A DNA stretch of 64,000 nucleotides from Prochilodus magdalenae (GCA_024036415.1 JAMWET010000078.1:173501-237500); one strand, 5' to 3'; counted from the first letter of the stretch, positions 43,000 to 56,284 are shown. Numbers and translations are program-made. The notes: generated by a model from the sequence alone, not told the origin.

Positions 43000-43770
43000 G
43001 GACATGTTCCAAAAGTATGTTAAGTGAATTCTCTGCCAGAACACTCCATGTTACACACACACACACACATGCAGACACACAAACGCACACACTCATAATC
43101 CAATCCTATTAGCATTACTACTGGCCTTGCCCACCTTGCCCAAGCCAGCGGATTAACAGGCTAAATATCCCTAGAGCTAACTTTATAATTGGCGCTACCT
43201 TAATAATTGGCAACCAATTATTATTGTGCTAGCATGTTAGCTGTTATTAAACACTTCAGATACAACAACCAAAAGAATGTCAAAAACAATCCATGACACG
43301 CACAAGTAGTGACCCAAATTCAGTCCAATCCTGTTAGCAATACAATTAGCCATGCCCATCTTGCCCAAGCCATTAGATTAACCGAGTAAAATAAGCCTCG
43401 AGCTAACGACATGCAGCGTCAGCTTTGCTCACAGGCGATCTATTATACTGGCGTTAGCATGCTAACAGCTATTAAACATTTAGCAAACCAGAAATAAAGA
43501 CCTAGCAAAGAAACAATAAGAGAATTCTCTGTAAGCCCATATCTCCCTCTCTCTCACACACACATACAAATACACTAACTCAATAGCTTCAGTCTAATCC
43601 AATGTTAGCATTACCACTGGCCTTGCCCACCTTGCCCAAGCCTGTGGATTAACGGGCTAAAATAAGCCTCGAGCTAACTCCATGCAGCGCTAGCTTACTT
43701 ATTGGCAACCAATTATCCTTGTGTTAGCAGTTATTAAGCACTTAGTGGGTCAGATACACGAGCCGTAGCT
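40930..43770. repeat. locally amplified ~250-bp repeat unit, about six copies
   Basis: The core GGCCTTGCCCACCTTGCCCA, or a close variant, occurs at about 40952, 43123, 43348 and 43619. It is followed by GGATTAACAGGCTAAAATAA, GAGCTAAC, GCAACCAATTATCC, GTTAGCAGTTATTAAACACT, and then by GTTCTCTGCCAGAACA-GTCCATGAC and an AC-rich run. Partial copies lacking the core lie near 41050-41230 and 41800-42100. The last three copies are tandem at about 225-270 bp. No coding content. Confidence 0.75.
42919..42996 (+). repeat. (TC)n microsatellite
   Basis: About 78 bp of TC with one TTCTG interruption lies inside the locally amplified repeat. It ends CTCTGCAG and mimics a splice acceptor on the plus strand, but no exon follows. 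Confidence 0.95.
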
Positions 43771-43877
43771 GCAGGGAGCTTTTACTCCACAAGCTCCGAA
43801 TAGCCAAAGATCCATTTAACCGGTTATGTCAGGACATGTGCTTGGCAGCCATCATTTGGCAAACTGAACATGTGCAC

Positions 43878-44220
43878 AAGTGTCAGTGTGTGTGTGTGTG
43901 TATGTGTGAGTGTGTGTGTGATCTAAATTAAAAGGAGTGTGGATTTATGATGGGAAAGCAATCAGCGACCAGAGAGTTAAGAGGGCTAGGTGAAACTTCA
44001 GAATCATGAAGACGGCTTTAATGAACGCTTCTATTCACACACATACACACGCATGCGCATGTGCGCACACATGCGCTCACACTGCTTCCAGGGTGTGGGG
44101 AAAACACATGTATTTAAAGTAACACAATTTACACCCTACCAGCACTGCAGCAGAGTGAGAGAAAAAGCAGGGTGAATAAAAGATGAGAGCATGAGAGAGA
44201 GAGAGAGAGAGTGAGAGAGG
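43878..44220 (+). repeat. short (TG)n and (GA)n tracts
   Basis: TG lies at about 43886-43919 and GA at about 44190-44218, with purine-rich flanks to 44290. Serine/leucine-rich minus-strand frames are artefacts. Confidence 0.85.
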
Positions 44221-44658
44221 AAGGGGAAGACAGCAAAAAGGAGGGGAGCTAGACAAATAGACAGAGGGAGGGAAAGAGAGAAACTGAGAGAATAAACGGA
44301 AATAGAGGCAGTAACTGTATACAAACAATATAACCTTTCTCAGAGTGCATCCTTCCTAGCAGAATGGAACGAAAAAAACCTGGGAAGTTTATAAGCAATA
44401 TAGAAATATGATGATGTGTTATTATTAATATGATAATTCACATCACTGTACACCTTTCTGAGAATGTAATGAGAATCATCAGCACTTCTAGAAGACAACA
44501 GGCAGTATCAATAGCACTGTAATAACAGGTCCTAATAATCTATTATATCTATAACCTAATATTTAATATAAGTAGTTTTGAACATTGTTAGGAAACACCT
44601 GCTACCCTTTAGATTGCATGTACAAATTAGGAAATGACCCAAAATCACTTGAACAAAA

Positions 44659-44712
44659 GTCTGGTTCCACTGACTTACATTAAACGTAAAGCATGATTAT
44701 GAGGTTTTTTGC
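44659..44712 (+). repeat. fragment of the 344-598 MITE family
   Basis: GTCTGGTTCCACTGACTTAC, then ATTAAACGTAAAG, then ATGAGGTTTTTTG matches the interior of the MITE at 344-598 (GTCTGGTTCCATAGACTTAC and following). The ends are absent. Confidence 0.6.
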
Positions 44713-44789
44713 ACATGGCTCTCTCTTACTATCTAGGTTAAGAGAAGACAGGGTGGGTATGCGGTTTGAGGGTGTGTGTTGTGTGTGTG

Positions 44790-45001
44790 GGCATGTGTGA
44801 GGATGAGGGGTCTGGTTTATGCCACATAAACCAGACATATTTTGACCAAAACCTTTTTATGTACTTATGTTATGGGGACCTGTTTATCTCCACAAGCTGG
44901 TCCACACAATGCAAATCATTAATATTTAAGGTTAGGGTAAGGGTTGGGCAAATCTCCATGAAATGAATTGAAGTCTATGGCTTCACAATTCACAGAAACA
45001 A

Positions 45002-45005
<4 letters not shown>
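44790..45005 (+). repeat. second copy of the telomere-like-core dispersed repeat
   Basis: TTATGTTATGGGGACCTGTT, then CCACACAATGCAAATCATT, then TTAAGGTTAGGGTAAGGGTT parallels 16130-16300. It is followed directly by the long TG tract. Confidence 0.65.
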
Positions 45006-45037
<32 letters not shown>

Positions 45038-45418
45038 CTCTGTGTGTGTCTGCGTGTGTGTGTATGTCTCTGTGTGTGTCTGTGTGTGTGTGTGTGTATG
45101 TCTCTGTGTGTGTCTGCGTGTGTGTGTATGTCTCTGTGTGTGTGTGTGTGTATGTCTGTGTGTGTGTGCATGTGTCTGTGTGTGTGTGCGCATGTGTCTG
45201 TGTGTGTGTGCATGTGTCTGTGTGTGTGTGTGTGTGTGTCTGCGTGTGCATGTGTGTGCGTGTGTATCTATGTGTGTGTGTGTGTGCGTGTGTGTGTGTG
45301 TCGGTTTGTGTGTGTGTGCATGTGTGTGTGTGTGTGTGTGTGCGTGTGTATCTATGTGTGTGTGTGCGTGTGTATGTATCTATGTGTGTGCGTGTGTATC
45401 TATGTGTGTGTGTGTGTG

Positions 45419-45457
<39 letters not shown>

Positions 45458-45490
45458 GTGTGTGCGTGTGTGTGTGTGTGCGTGTGCATG
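45006..45490 (+). repeat. 485-bp compound (TG)n microsatellite
   Basis: TG is interspersed with TATGTCTCTG, TGCG, TGTATCTATG and GCATG units. Local sub-repeats such as TATGTCTCTGTGTGTGTCTG recur with a period of about 46-50 bp, so it is also a minisatellite. Open frames of up to 205 codons on both strands (THTHTH and VCVCVC) are artefacts. Confidence 0.96.
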
Positions 45491-48400
45491 TGGATTGGAG
45501 ATAACACAAAGTGAAACGTAATAAATACTGTTTCAATAGCAGACGGTGAAAAATAACCCCTTCATCCCTCCATTTTCCTCTTCCACCCCTCTCATCTCCT
45601 CTCCATCTGCTCTATCTCTCGTTCTTCCGTCCTTCTTTCCACTGCCATCCATCTGTCTTTTGCTCCCTGTATTCTCCCTCTAGCCGTGTTTCACCTCCAT
45701 ACTGTACTGCCACCTCCAGACAGAGGTATGAGGGGCGTTTTAAGTTGGGGGTGCTGAATTTAAGTAGCATATCATGGCAAGTTTATTTTCTTTGCACTAT
45801 TTATAAACAGTCACCCTTTAAATTGAACATTTGGAAACTGAACACCTCATTAATGCTAGGAATATCTATATGTATATATACTGTTTATACATAAAGCTAC
45901 TATTTGGAGATAATGGCAATAACAGTGTGTGTTTGGGATGGTCACATCCACATTCAGCGCATGTATAAAACAAATATTCGAGAAGCTGTTTGGGGAAAAT
46001 GATTACTATTGACATTTTAATGTGTAATCAAATTGTAGAAAAAAACATCAGGATCAAAAGTATCAATACTTGAGTGTCGATCTGAACCCAACTAATACAT
46101 GTGACACTGTGGGGAGCCCTCATATGGAAGCATATCAATGGCCTTGGCCTGATAGGATTATTGACAGGTGGACGTGTGTGGAAATGAAATGCAGTTGGGT
46201 CAAATGAATTTAAAAAGGATTTTGCCACAGAATGAGTGCAGTAGTAGTAATTACAAATGGGGTCCCGTTTCCCTTTTTACATTACAGTTTTGCCAAATTT
46301 CTAGCCCGGTGTTCTCTTTCATAAGGTCATTTCACATGCCTTATTAGAAAGTGCTAATTCATTTAAGGTCATTTTAATTAACATCTTGACAGCATTACTG
46401 CACGATCAGATAAAGTATGACTCTGAAAATACATTTTAATTTAGGTTAAGCTTCTTGTAAAGTGTCTAAACCTCTGTCTAAATGAAATATCAGTACAAGT
46501 ATACCAAATGTCAAATGGCCAAATTAAAATGGCCTTACTGATTTGGAATTCCCATTTAGAGCCAAAAACTGCATACATGAATATGAATAAATTTAAACAC
46601 AGGGATACATTACCTTGTTTCTTCTTTTTTTTAATTCTATTTTTGCTTTAAAATATATACTGTATTGTATAATAATGTATTGTGGTAATAATCATAATCA
46701 TTTTTTTTTTTTCTTGGTAGAAAGAGCCAATTGAGCCTTTCCAGTGGTTAGGCCTTTATTACCTAACTGAAGGCTTAACATGTCTGCTATTTTATGGCTA
46801 ACATACTCATAAAATCTTGCTAACAAAAACTTGCATTATGGAGGAGTTTTTTTTTTTTTGACAGTTTTGACAGACGGGTTTACCTGAAGGCCTAGCTCTA
46901 ACAGTCATTGTTTAACAGCAGATGTGACCTTCAGAGTGGCATTATGCACTGCCATTTTGTCTATTTAACCAAACTGTTAGGATAATTTACATCATAGACT
47001 GCCAAACAAGTTGCCAATAACAAAATATTATTATTATATATTATTAATGCCAAAATAAAGCTACTAAATTATTTAAATAAATTAATAAATACATCCTGAT
47101 TTAAGGATAAGGATAAGTTTTAGCCTTACCGCAACTCCCCTTTTCTTTGTCTTTTGTTCTCCTCTTCCCTTTCACAGTCTCCTATTCTTTCGCTCTCTAC
47201 TACTCTCCTCTATCTTCCACTCCTCTCTCTAGTGTGGTTTTGTCTTGAAACCATTTTGCTTTATGTTTTTCAAAGCACATCTCGAATTCTTATTTCTTTT
47301 TTTTCCACTTCACTGAAGTTTGATTGACAATAAAATGTCCCATTCGCTTGTCAAAATCTTCGAGCACACCCTGAGGAAAGACTAAGCTTGGTCACTTTTA
47401 AACACACAACCCAGACACCACACATACACACAGACTCAACAGTAGTCATTGGTTCTTGCTGAGAATAGGACCTTAAATCTTAATAATTTATAGCTAAATT
47501 AGTCATGATGCCAATGCAAGGCACAGAGAGCATTCTGCAAGCATCAAAGGAGGAATCAATACCCACTGTGTTGGCTTACAAAGCTTCAAGTGTATGTCAG
47601 GGTGATGTGTATGCTATGTGAGATGTAGTAAAGCCTTCGGTCTTTAGCTGGCTAGCTGTGCTGTATATCTGATGATCACTGCTGGGCTCTAACTAATGGC
47701 AGTTAAAGCCTAAGAGCTACATTTTTTCAAAGTCCACTTATTTGTTTGCCTTTTTACCAGTCATAACATAACATCATTTTCCAAGCTCTCTTAAGTCACT
47801 AGATGGTCTTCAGAATAAAGATTCTGTTTTTCTGACTGCTTTTTAAAGACTGGTACAGTTGTATGATTAATTTTGACCCCTTTTCATTTCTAAATGAATG
47901 AATTGGTTTATATCATTGATTGTAAATGAAGTCAGGCCTTAATTGACTGATTAAAACTGGTAAGGTAGGTCAATAACTGTTATTAAAACCGAGAAATCAG
48001 GGGTAATAAAGCAGAGGACTGCTATAAAGCGATTTCAAAGTGAATTCAGCTTACAGTTTCCAATGACAAAAAAAATCGTTAATAAATGACAGTAAACGGG
48101 AGGTGTGAAAGTCAAGGGAAGATGTTGGACAGAAGGGACAAAACAAAATCACAAAAAGTCGACACCTGAATTATTCAAAACAACATCTAGATAAGCCAAA
48201 GACTGGTGCTGTGGGCTGAAAAAACTTTTTGACTGCAATCGCCTCTCCACAGGCATGTTCTGAGTAAAAAGAGCAGCATTTGATGAAAAGAACACCTTGC
48301 CTACTGTCATGCATAATACACTTGTGTTGTGTGGCAGCCAGTGGCATTGGAAACACTGTGAGGATAGATGGAAAAATGGATTCCAATAAATACCAACAAA

Positions 48401-49635
48401 ATATAATGGAACATAGTCAGTCAAGAACCTGATGCTGAAAATATGGTTTCTATTACAGGACAATGATCCAAAACATAACCTTAAAATCCACCATCAGCTG
48501 CTTCAAGACAAGCATGGTGAAGCCTGGGAGTGGCCCTCACAGTGACTTGGAAACCTGTGGGTATACCCAGTGTGCTCACTGACTGCTAAATCACTCGCCA
48601 TAGCAACGCAAGTGCTAGCTTCACTGACTTAAACATGCTTCTTCTGAAAATGTTATTTTCCCGTTCGGTAATGTGTTCTTTCACACGTCATTTGAGATCT
48701 TACACATCTCCTTTCTATTGGGATTGAGACATGAGTAACACACTGAACATTGTAAAGGTTTTTAGACATATCCTGGGCAAGGATAAGAGGAACCAACTGG
48801 GTGAAGCAATCTGCTACAGTGGCACCCTGAGGCAGCTGCAGCTCTAGTTAGTAAAGCATATCAAAAGAAGCGCCTTCACTGTGGTCGATAAACAACAGAC
48901 AGTGTAGTGGTGTAAGAAGTTTATCTTCAGATTTGAGATTCTGAGACATTCAAGAAGGTCCAAAAGGTTGATTAGCAAGTCCTAGACCCTATACATATAT
49001 ATATATATACACTGTTTTAATAACAGGAGGGGTCGAGCACACAGGCTGGGAAAACCTTGACGAGGCCCAAAGACACAAACACAAAAAGACTCGGTGCGTT
49101 TACTTTATTTAGACATTGCACCAAATAAACCAAAATGTAACTTCAGTGCAAGGCATTGAGCATTCTCAAAGAGTCCCGTGCCCTTTACTCACTCGCTCAC
49201 TCTACACTGGAGAGAGAATCAGTTTATACAGGCATTATGCCCCGCCTTCCGGAGCAAATACCCACTTTTGGAGGGGAACATAGCGACTCCACCCCTCTCC
49301 CGCTACATCCTCACATATACTTTATATAACTATGTATATAACTATGTAATAAAATGTAAAGTAATTGTGCATTAATATTTGCTGCATGTCACGCAATCCA
49401 AGCTAAAATGTACAAGACAGACTTTTAATTTCAGACTGGAATCCTCAGAGACGTGGAAAAAAATTAAACCTCAGCTTTCAGATGTCTGGGTTTTTTGAAA
49501 GCTCTAATGATACAGTCTTAATAGTCAGGGCAACATTTCTGCCTAAATCTTCCCCACCAACAACTCTCCTACAGACCCCTTCAATATGAATGAGTGGGCT
49601 AAAATGCTGCCTCTTGAATGGGCAGTGATATGCAA

Positions 49636-50735
49636 ATACATTCATCATCAAAAGAATAGTTGCACCCAAAAGAAAATGTCTGATTGCAATGCTATGGAAG
49701 ATAAAGGTCACCAGGAACAATAAATGATGATAAACTAAAGCTGATATGGGCAATATTTTTGAGCTACACATACAGAAGTAGTGTCTCTCAGTACTGTGTC
49801 GGGCCACCACGTTTGCTAATGCAACATGCCAGATGTCTCAGCATGGAGCTGGTGAGGTTCCTAATGGCGTCCTGTGATAATCCATCCCATGCAGCTTGAA
49901 TATTCTCCCACAATTCCTGCAGATTTTGTGGTAGGGGTGGAGTGTTGATAAGGTGTACAACAACATCCTACACATTTTAACTTGTGATAGGTCTGGCGAT
50001 GCGACTGGCCATGGCATAGTATTGGTGTCTTCCAGGTAAGTTCCTGAGATGGCAGCAGTATGCAAAACGAGCACTGGCTTGTTGCAATAGCGCACTGGAG
50101 TGTCAAAGTGAATGTAATGAAGACCAAAGTTGATCTGGCATTATATGAAATTGCATCCCACACCACGACATTAAGCCTTCTGGACATGTGACGCGTGACA
50201 ATAAACCATTCTTCATTTTGGCGTTGACCACTGTGTCTCCACACATGGGTTCTGGTCAGTGGGACCGGTCATGAAAAGTGGGTCTGGTCATGAAGATGAA
50301 CTGCTGCTATTCTGAGGCACTTCATGACAGTCTGGCACGACACCTTCGCAGTCTTTGGCAACATTGACGTGGTGTTAGGGGCAGTTGCCTTTCCATGGTT
50401 TGTGTGGATCTCCCAGATCCTTAATGTCGCTAGTGCGTGTCTTTTTCTATCCACTGACAATAAACAGTGTGCTCCTGCTTCCCGAAGACCTTCGATGTGA
50501 ACTACCCTCCTCTCAAACTCTTTTAACTGCTGTAACTGCTTTCAGACTCTTCTCTGAGGTATACTTAGCTTGCAAAACAGCATGAGTCAGAATGGAAAGC
50601 AACAAGGCCCGTTCTCGCTTACGTCACATGCACAGCAGAGTGTGAAAGTCTAATAATTTGTATGTCTCACAATGTCAAACCCACCCAACAAGTTTTATTA
50701 CTGTCAGTTGCTAAAACTATTTTTTGGTTATAAGT
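49636..50735 (-). pseudogene. ~1.1-kb Tc1-like transposon relic, most complete copy
   Basis: This copy lies in reverse orientation. The low-coordinate end (ATCATCAAAAGAATAGTTGC, then GATAAAGGTCACCAGGAACA) and the high-coordinate end (CCCAACAAGTTTTATTACTG, then AACTATTTTTTGGTTA) fit the ends seen in the copies at 33.7 and 37.9 kb. Minus-strand frames contain scattered Tc1 transposase features: an EEWFIV block where the catalytic D-E-S usually follows, SRRLNVVVWDAIS after it, a block resembling DNT.PWPA.SPDLS near 50000, and the C-terminal GRIFKLHGMDYHRTPLG region. These lie in different frames with stops between them, so the transposase is dead. Confidence 0.75.
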
Positions 50736-51889
50736 GTATTTCATGGTTGTGACATCACGCTCACAAGATTTTTTTTGCAACTTAGTGTCCATTTGTACAG
50801 GTGTTAGTCCTGGCCTCACGCTCTCCATTGTTGGAAGTTTCTACCAGTAAGGGTCTATTTATTAACAGCACATTTCTTTTTCACAGTACCTGTTTCATTT
50901 TGCTGACCACCGGTTGCTAAGTAACAACAACATTCACTTTACTCTAAGCCGCTGCTAACCATTAATGATACGACTACAAAAAGTGAGTTTTTCAGTCACC
51001 TCTGGTGCACCGCTTGGGCTCGAGCTGCTTTTTTGGGAGCAGAAACTGCAATATTATAAATCCACATTTGAAAAGTGCATACTTCTTTGACAGTTTACTT
51101 TTCCTCTTTTTCTGTATGAACGCTACAGAGCGCAGTACCTCTAATGCTCTGTTCTACAAATGGACTATATGAATTTGGGAGTGATTGGTACGTTTTGAAC
51201 TTTGTTTACAGAGTAAGTCATGCTCTTTAATTAAGCTATTTAATCAGCCAGAACAACATGGCTTTCCACCACACAGACCCTTCAAAGTAGCCCTCATTTC
51301 CTGTGCTCAGGATTCCCTCATCTATCTGACAGTAAACAAACTGTCTTCTGTCTAAGGGCAAGGAAAGGTCACAGCTGATGTTCACTGGAGCTCTACAACG
51401 TCCATGTCTCTTCTATTTTTCCTCATCCTTTACTCCCCCATTGCCAGCTGTTGCCCTGTAACTGCCCCCTATCTCATTTTCTGCACTTTTGCACACAAAC
51501 ACACACACACACATATGTCCTATATTTAAGTACATATAAAACAATAATGTACTGAATGTATGACATATTTTGTCCATAGGAAAGCAACTCTCTAACTCTG
51601 CAAATTGGTAACTTTACAGGAAATGGCAAAAACATAAAAGACATTTCCTTCAAGCAACTTTGTATTTAACTGTATTTGCAATAACAATATGCATGACTTG
51701 AGAGTACCTATATGTTTTAGGACATTTTATATTTTATAGTTTAATAGACTATCACCGTAGTCTTCTATGAGCGGTTGATGTTTAAACTACTTACAGTGGC
51801 CACTGGTTTCACTGGTAACAGTGACAGTGACTTCATTCAGACTTTCTCACTGTCACTTTCACTCTAACAGTATGTCTCGTCTTGCTATC

Positions 51890-52075
51890 TGGTGTCTACC
51901 TGAGGAGGGATGGGTTCCCCTTTTGAGTCTCAGTTCCTTTTGAGGTTTTGTCCTCTTGCTCTAAGGGAGTTTCTCCTTGCCCCTGGCTGGGATCCGGATT
52001 CTCTGTAAAGCTGCTTTTTGATAACATCTGTTGTAAAAGGCGCTATGTAAATAGACCTTGATTTTGACTTTGACC
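51890..52075 (+). repeat. SINE/LINE 3' tail, well preserved
   Basis: The segments GTCCTCTTGCTCTAAGGGAG, TTTCTCCTTGCCCCTGGC, TGTAAAGCTGCTTTTTGATA, ACATCTGTTGTAAAAGGCGC and TATGTAAATAGACCTTGA form the conserved tail seen across teleost SINEs and their partner LINEs. It ends in a TTGATTTTGACTTTGAC variant of the usual short tandem tail. Confidence 0.7.
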
Positions 52076-52734
52076 ATGTATAATTTATCAAAAAATATGT
52101 ATCACATGTAAGTACCTGTATGTAATAATATTATATCCTATTTGTATGATATACAACAGATATGTTATGATAAAATGTTTTACTTGCATTTCAAGACTAT
52201 TCTGTCGATCCTGAAATAGTAGAGCCACTCTGGTTTCCTGCGCTTCAAGTACAATCTCGCTCACCATTAGCTCAACAGAGATAAAGAGATCAAATGAAAT
52301 GTACAGCCAAGCAAATGTATAGCACTGTTCACAGCCTCTTTATGCATTATGTGTGTGTGTGTGTGTGGGCCCAAACAGAACGTTGGACAGATATCTTTAT
52401 TAGTCATGTCTCTGTCTGTGTGTGTAGAATGGTACCGGCATTGCTGTGACCCATCATAAGATACAGTGTTAGCACATTAGCATACAACAGAAGTTAGCTC
52501 TACAGTGTAAATATCCATCCTCGTTAGCTACAGTCTGTGTCACTCTGGCTAACCAGTCTGGCAGCGCTCACACGCTCAAACCATCTGCTCACGGACCCAT
52601 TAAAAATCTACTGCAGTTCAGGCTGAATGATGATATCCACATCTAAATCCACATCAAGCGCAAGCCGAAAATTCACTGTTTATTTCAGTGTTTCCTGATT
52701 CCAGTGCTGAGAACCCACAGTTTTTGTGCACCCA

Positions 52735-52870
52735 CCCCCTTCACCCACACCCTCACAGATCAGATTCAACTCATCAGGTAATTGTGAAAGCTGATTCAGG
52801 TGTGTGAGAGCAGGATGAGCACAAATATGTGCAACACTCAGGAGACCTGGACTGAGAACCGCCAGTGTTT
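52735..52870. repeat. dispersed repeat fragment
   Basis: ATTCAACTCATCAGGTAATT, then GATTCAGGTGTGTGAGAGCA, then GACCTGGACTGAGAACC is the inverted relative of 3560-3675. The 150-codon minus-strand frame crossing it is not a gene. Confidence 0.5.
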
Positions 52871-55559
52871 CTTTCGCTTGTACACCTTTAACGCCAGTAA
52901 CGTTCAGAGCTAGGCATGATGCTTTAGTGATGGCTGCTAACCCCCAGCTGACTGATGTCCATGAGCATCGCCCTGATTGATGAGGGGAGAAGAAGGGTCC
53001 TACCCACCCAGAGAGATGCGTGAGTCTATAAAACAGATGTCCTCTCATATTTAGAGCTGTTTGATCCCAGAAATGTTGGAGATGGAGATGGAGCGCCAGT
53101 GCCAAGTGATGGGAATTGATGGATCCAAACAATACTCACTGTTCTAATAATAAAGACTAAAGGCCTATTGCAGCAGGACTAGTTTTACCAGTCGAGGTCC
53201 AGTAATTTCATGTGACTGTGATTTGACTGACCATACAGGCTGAAGGATCGCTGTAATTTCCCCAAATGATTCCCCGAATAGCCGGGACTGAACCATCATG
53301 CGCAGATGTTTACTTCAGCATTATGCGAGTGGTGCCACACTTCCAAACAATAACAATACGTAGTGCTGCCTAATGGCAAATATAGCTCAAAAAAGTGACA
53401 CTGGATGAGGCAGGACACTTGTATCTCATCTGCAAGGCAGTAAATGATGGTGCATAATTCTAGCGTATTGGAGGGAATTCACACTGAACTGTCAGGAATG
53501 TCTATCCAATATTAATTACATCTGACATTTGAACAAATGTGCAAAGCTATGGCTGGTTAAATTAACTTGGCTGAATAAAAGGGACTGGCTAAATCGAACC
53601 TGAGTCTCCTCTGTCAACGCGTTCATCTGTCTTGTCTTGTTTTCCTAATTCATTTTTATGATATATTCAGACACACATCTCAAATATATAAGTCCAGGGC
53701 TTTATTTAGCACCCAACATAAGAAGTTGTGGGGAGGAAACCCAACTTCTCTTAGCTCAGCTGAAACGACGACGCATGGAGGCAGCTTCTTCTATCTGCCT
53801 AACTCCACTGTACAATTCAATCACACCAGTAACAGTGCCCCCTAGTGGCTGCAAATCCAATATAAACACATTCAGTTCTACTATACTACAACTTTGTTTC
53901 CAGTCTGTCTAAAGTACAACACTGTGTTGCTAGCACGGAGCAAGACATGAGAAACATAGCACTTTATGCAAATGCTCTGTTACTGAACCCAGCAGGAGGA
54001 AACTGATGCTCAGCGCTTGTTGACATGACCAGAATGCGGGCAGGTCACTTTCAGCCACCTCTTTCACTGTAGATGGTAGACAGCAAACCCACACAAACTA
54101 CTCCGCAGCCCGACGCAGAATAACATGAGCAGCACATATACACAAATAGCGCTCATAACAGCAATTTATTTACAGGGTAAAACCTCCTACCGCGAGTGCG
54201 GTGCTCCCCCCTGAGAGCCTCTGCACATGGCTGCTCTGCATGGCCACGCCTCCCGCAGCTTTACAAACCAGTAGCAAGTCGCTACAGTACAGATGAGTTA
54301 ATGGTGCGTGAGCTGTGGAAGGCTGTAAGACAGCAATAGCTGAATATACTACATTCTGTGTGCATGCCATACTGGAGACTTGATTCCCAAAAGCATGGAA
54401 CTGAAGGAATATTTTTCGGAACGACTCCTAACCCTACATTCTCAGAAAAGGGGTGGTGCCTCTCTTTCCACAAGGGGGCAGGGATAAACCGTCCGGGGTT
54501 GTCTTCAGTACCGCCCGTCTTAATTCAACCTCTTTATTTTTTATTGTTATGAACATTAGCTTATATGAAAGTGCAAATATGTTTTTAACATACATGATTG
54601 GACCTAAAAAAATTCGCACCTTCAATGGTACATTCAGATCATTTTCCCACCAGGTCACTTGAATCGTATCTTATTCAGACTTTACCCATTTACATTTACA
54701 CTTGCTAGTCAATATGCATCTCCGGTTAGTGGGACTAAAAGCTAACTGAGGGATGAAATATCCAAATCCACCACCAATTAACAATTGTTGACCCGTTGAG
54801 CCTGCAATTTCTTTGGCATGGCAGTGTCAAACCAACGCTATAATGCTATGAGCATTTGGCGTGAATGATCATATTGTATCCTGTATGCGTTTACAATAGC
54901 ATTTTTATGTGACTTGGCAACATCCAGATACTCAAGGCTCATGCATACAGGGACCAGATGCTGACAAGGTCCTACATTGCTTGTTTGTACCTTGATGAAT
55001 GAAAAATGCACCTGCATAACACTTTTCTTTCTGACTTATTATGAATCACAAGTGTAACAGGCAGCTGGTGTTTTCAGACGATGCAGAAGAATAAAAAGGG
55101 GAGAAAGGAGGTTATGAGGGTTTGATGTGACAGCAGATGTTTCACTTGTCAGTCAAATATAACTCACTGATCACGAGACTCGTCACGTGACTCCACAAAC
55201 CACAGAAAGTCACCTTTATCAGCCTGATGACCGAAAAAATGGAGAAAAACATTTGTTTTCCAGCTGGCAGCTCCCAGCCCACACCTCCTACTGAGTCACA
55301 TTTTTCTTAGTGGTTTTTGTTCTGTTTTAATAGAACGCAGTGTCTATTATGCAGTTTATAAAGACGTCAGATAAAAGTAACAAACCGTAAAACACGTCCA
55401 GCTGAGAAGAATATGCTGAGCAAAACCCCAGACAATGAATCGGTGACAGCAATAATGTCATTTAACTGCCCTCGCCAATGAACCTTCATTCCTTCAATAC
55501 GTCCCTCCCCTCCCCCTCTGTCTGTGCTCTCCCGCGCTTTTTAACTGTCACTGGGATCT

Positions 55560-56116
55560 GCCCCCACCCCACGACTTTTCTCTCCCTCTCTCCCGCTCTT
55601 TCTCTCTGCCTGTCAAACATCGTTAGTTTTGTGCCCCAACCCTGAGAGAGCGAGAGAGAAAAAAGAGAGAGGGTAAAATGCTGTTGCGTAAAGAGAACCT
55701 CATCTTCTCTTCACCACAGTCCAAAACTACCATTAATCCTTCAATAAAAAAGATAGAGAGAGGAAGAAAGAGAGAGAGAGAGAGAGAGGAGAGAAGGATG
55801 TTTATTCTTATTTTCATTCTTTCATACACAAAAGGAACCGCATTGCTTTCTGTAACAGCTATTAAAGAGAGAAGAAAGAGAGTATTTCCAAGAGAAAAAA
55901 GAGAAAATGAAAGTGAATAAATAGCAGGTTAGGAGAAAGAAAAAGGAAAAAGAAAGAAAACAAAAGAACAAGGACTGAAAGTGCAAACAAGAGAGAAAAA
56001 AGAGAATGGCAGGAGAGACAAAGTGAGACAAAGAAAGAAAGAATGATAAAAGAAAGAGTGGAGAGAATGAGAAAAATAAATAAGAAAGAAAATGAGATGG
56101 CAGAGAGAATCAAGTA

Positions 56117-56163
<47 letters not shown>

Positions 56164-56284
56164 TGAGAGGAAGAAAGGGAGATGTCTTGCAAAGTCAAAT
56201 GTGAGAGTGGCTGCCAGTAAGCTCTTAAAGCAATGAGAGGTCAATTACAGAGAGAGATATGAGATCACTTTATCAATCCCCAGA

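Noticed and set aside
42919..43010. Plus-strand acceptor-like sequence (TC)n ending CTGCAG before GACATG
   Set aside because: It lies in a microsatellite inside a local repeat. No exon-like open frame with a donor or homology follows.
40930..43770. CRISPR-like array
   Set aside because: Units are about 250 bp, diverged, without short identical repeats and unique spacers, and the genome is vertebrate.
44919..45536. Open frames of 165-205 codons on both strands (His/Thr and Val/Cys repeats)
   Set aside because: They are translations of a TG/CA microsatellite, open in several frames at once, with no codon structure.
52680..53132. 150-codon minus-strand open frame
   Set aside because: It crosses a dispersed repeat also present near 3.6 kb, with no domain or splice context.
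55480..55700. Possible cadm3 promoter/first exon on the minus strand
   Set aside because: There are some CpGs and a pyrimidine-to-purine switch, but no leader-peptide frame ending in phase 1 at a donor. Too weak to annotate.
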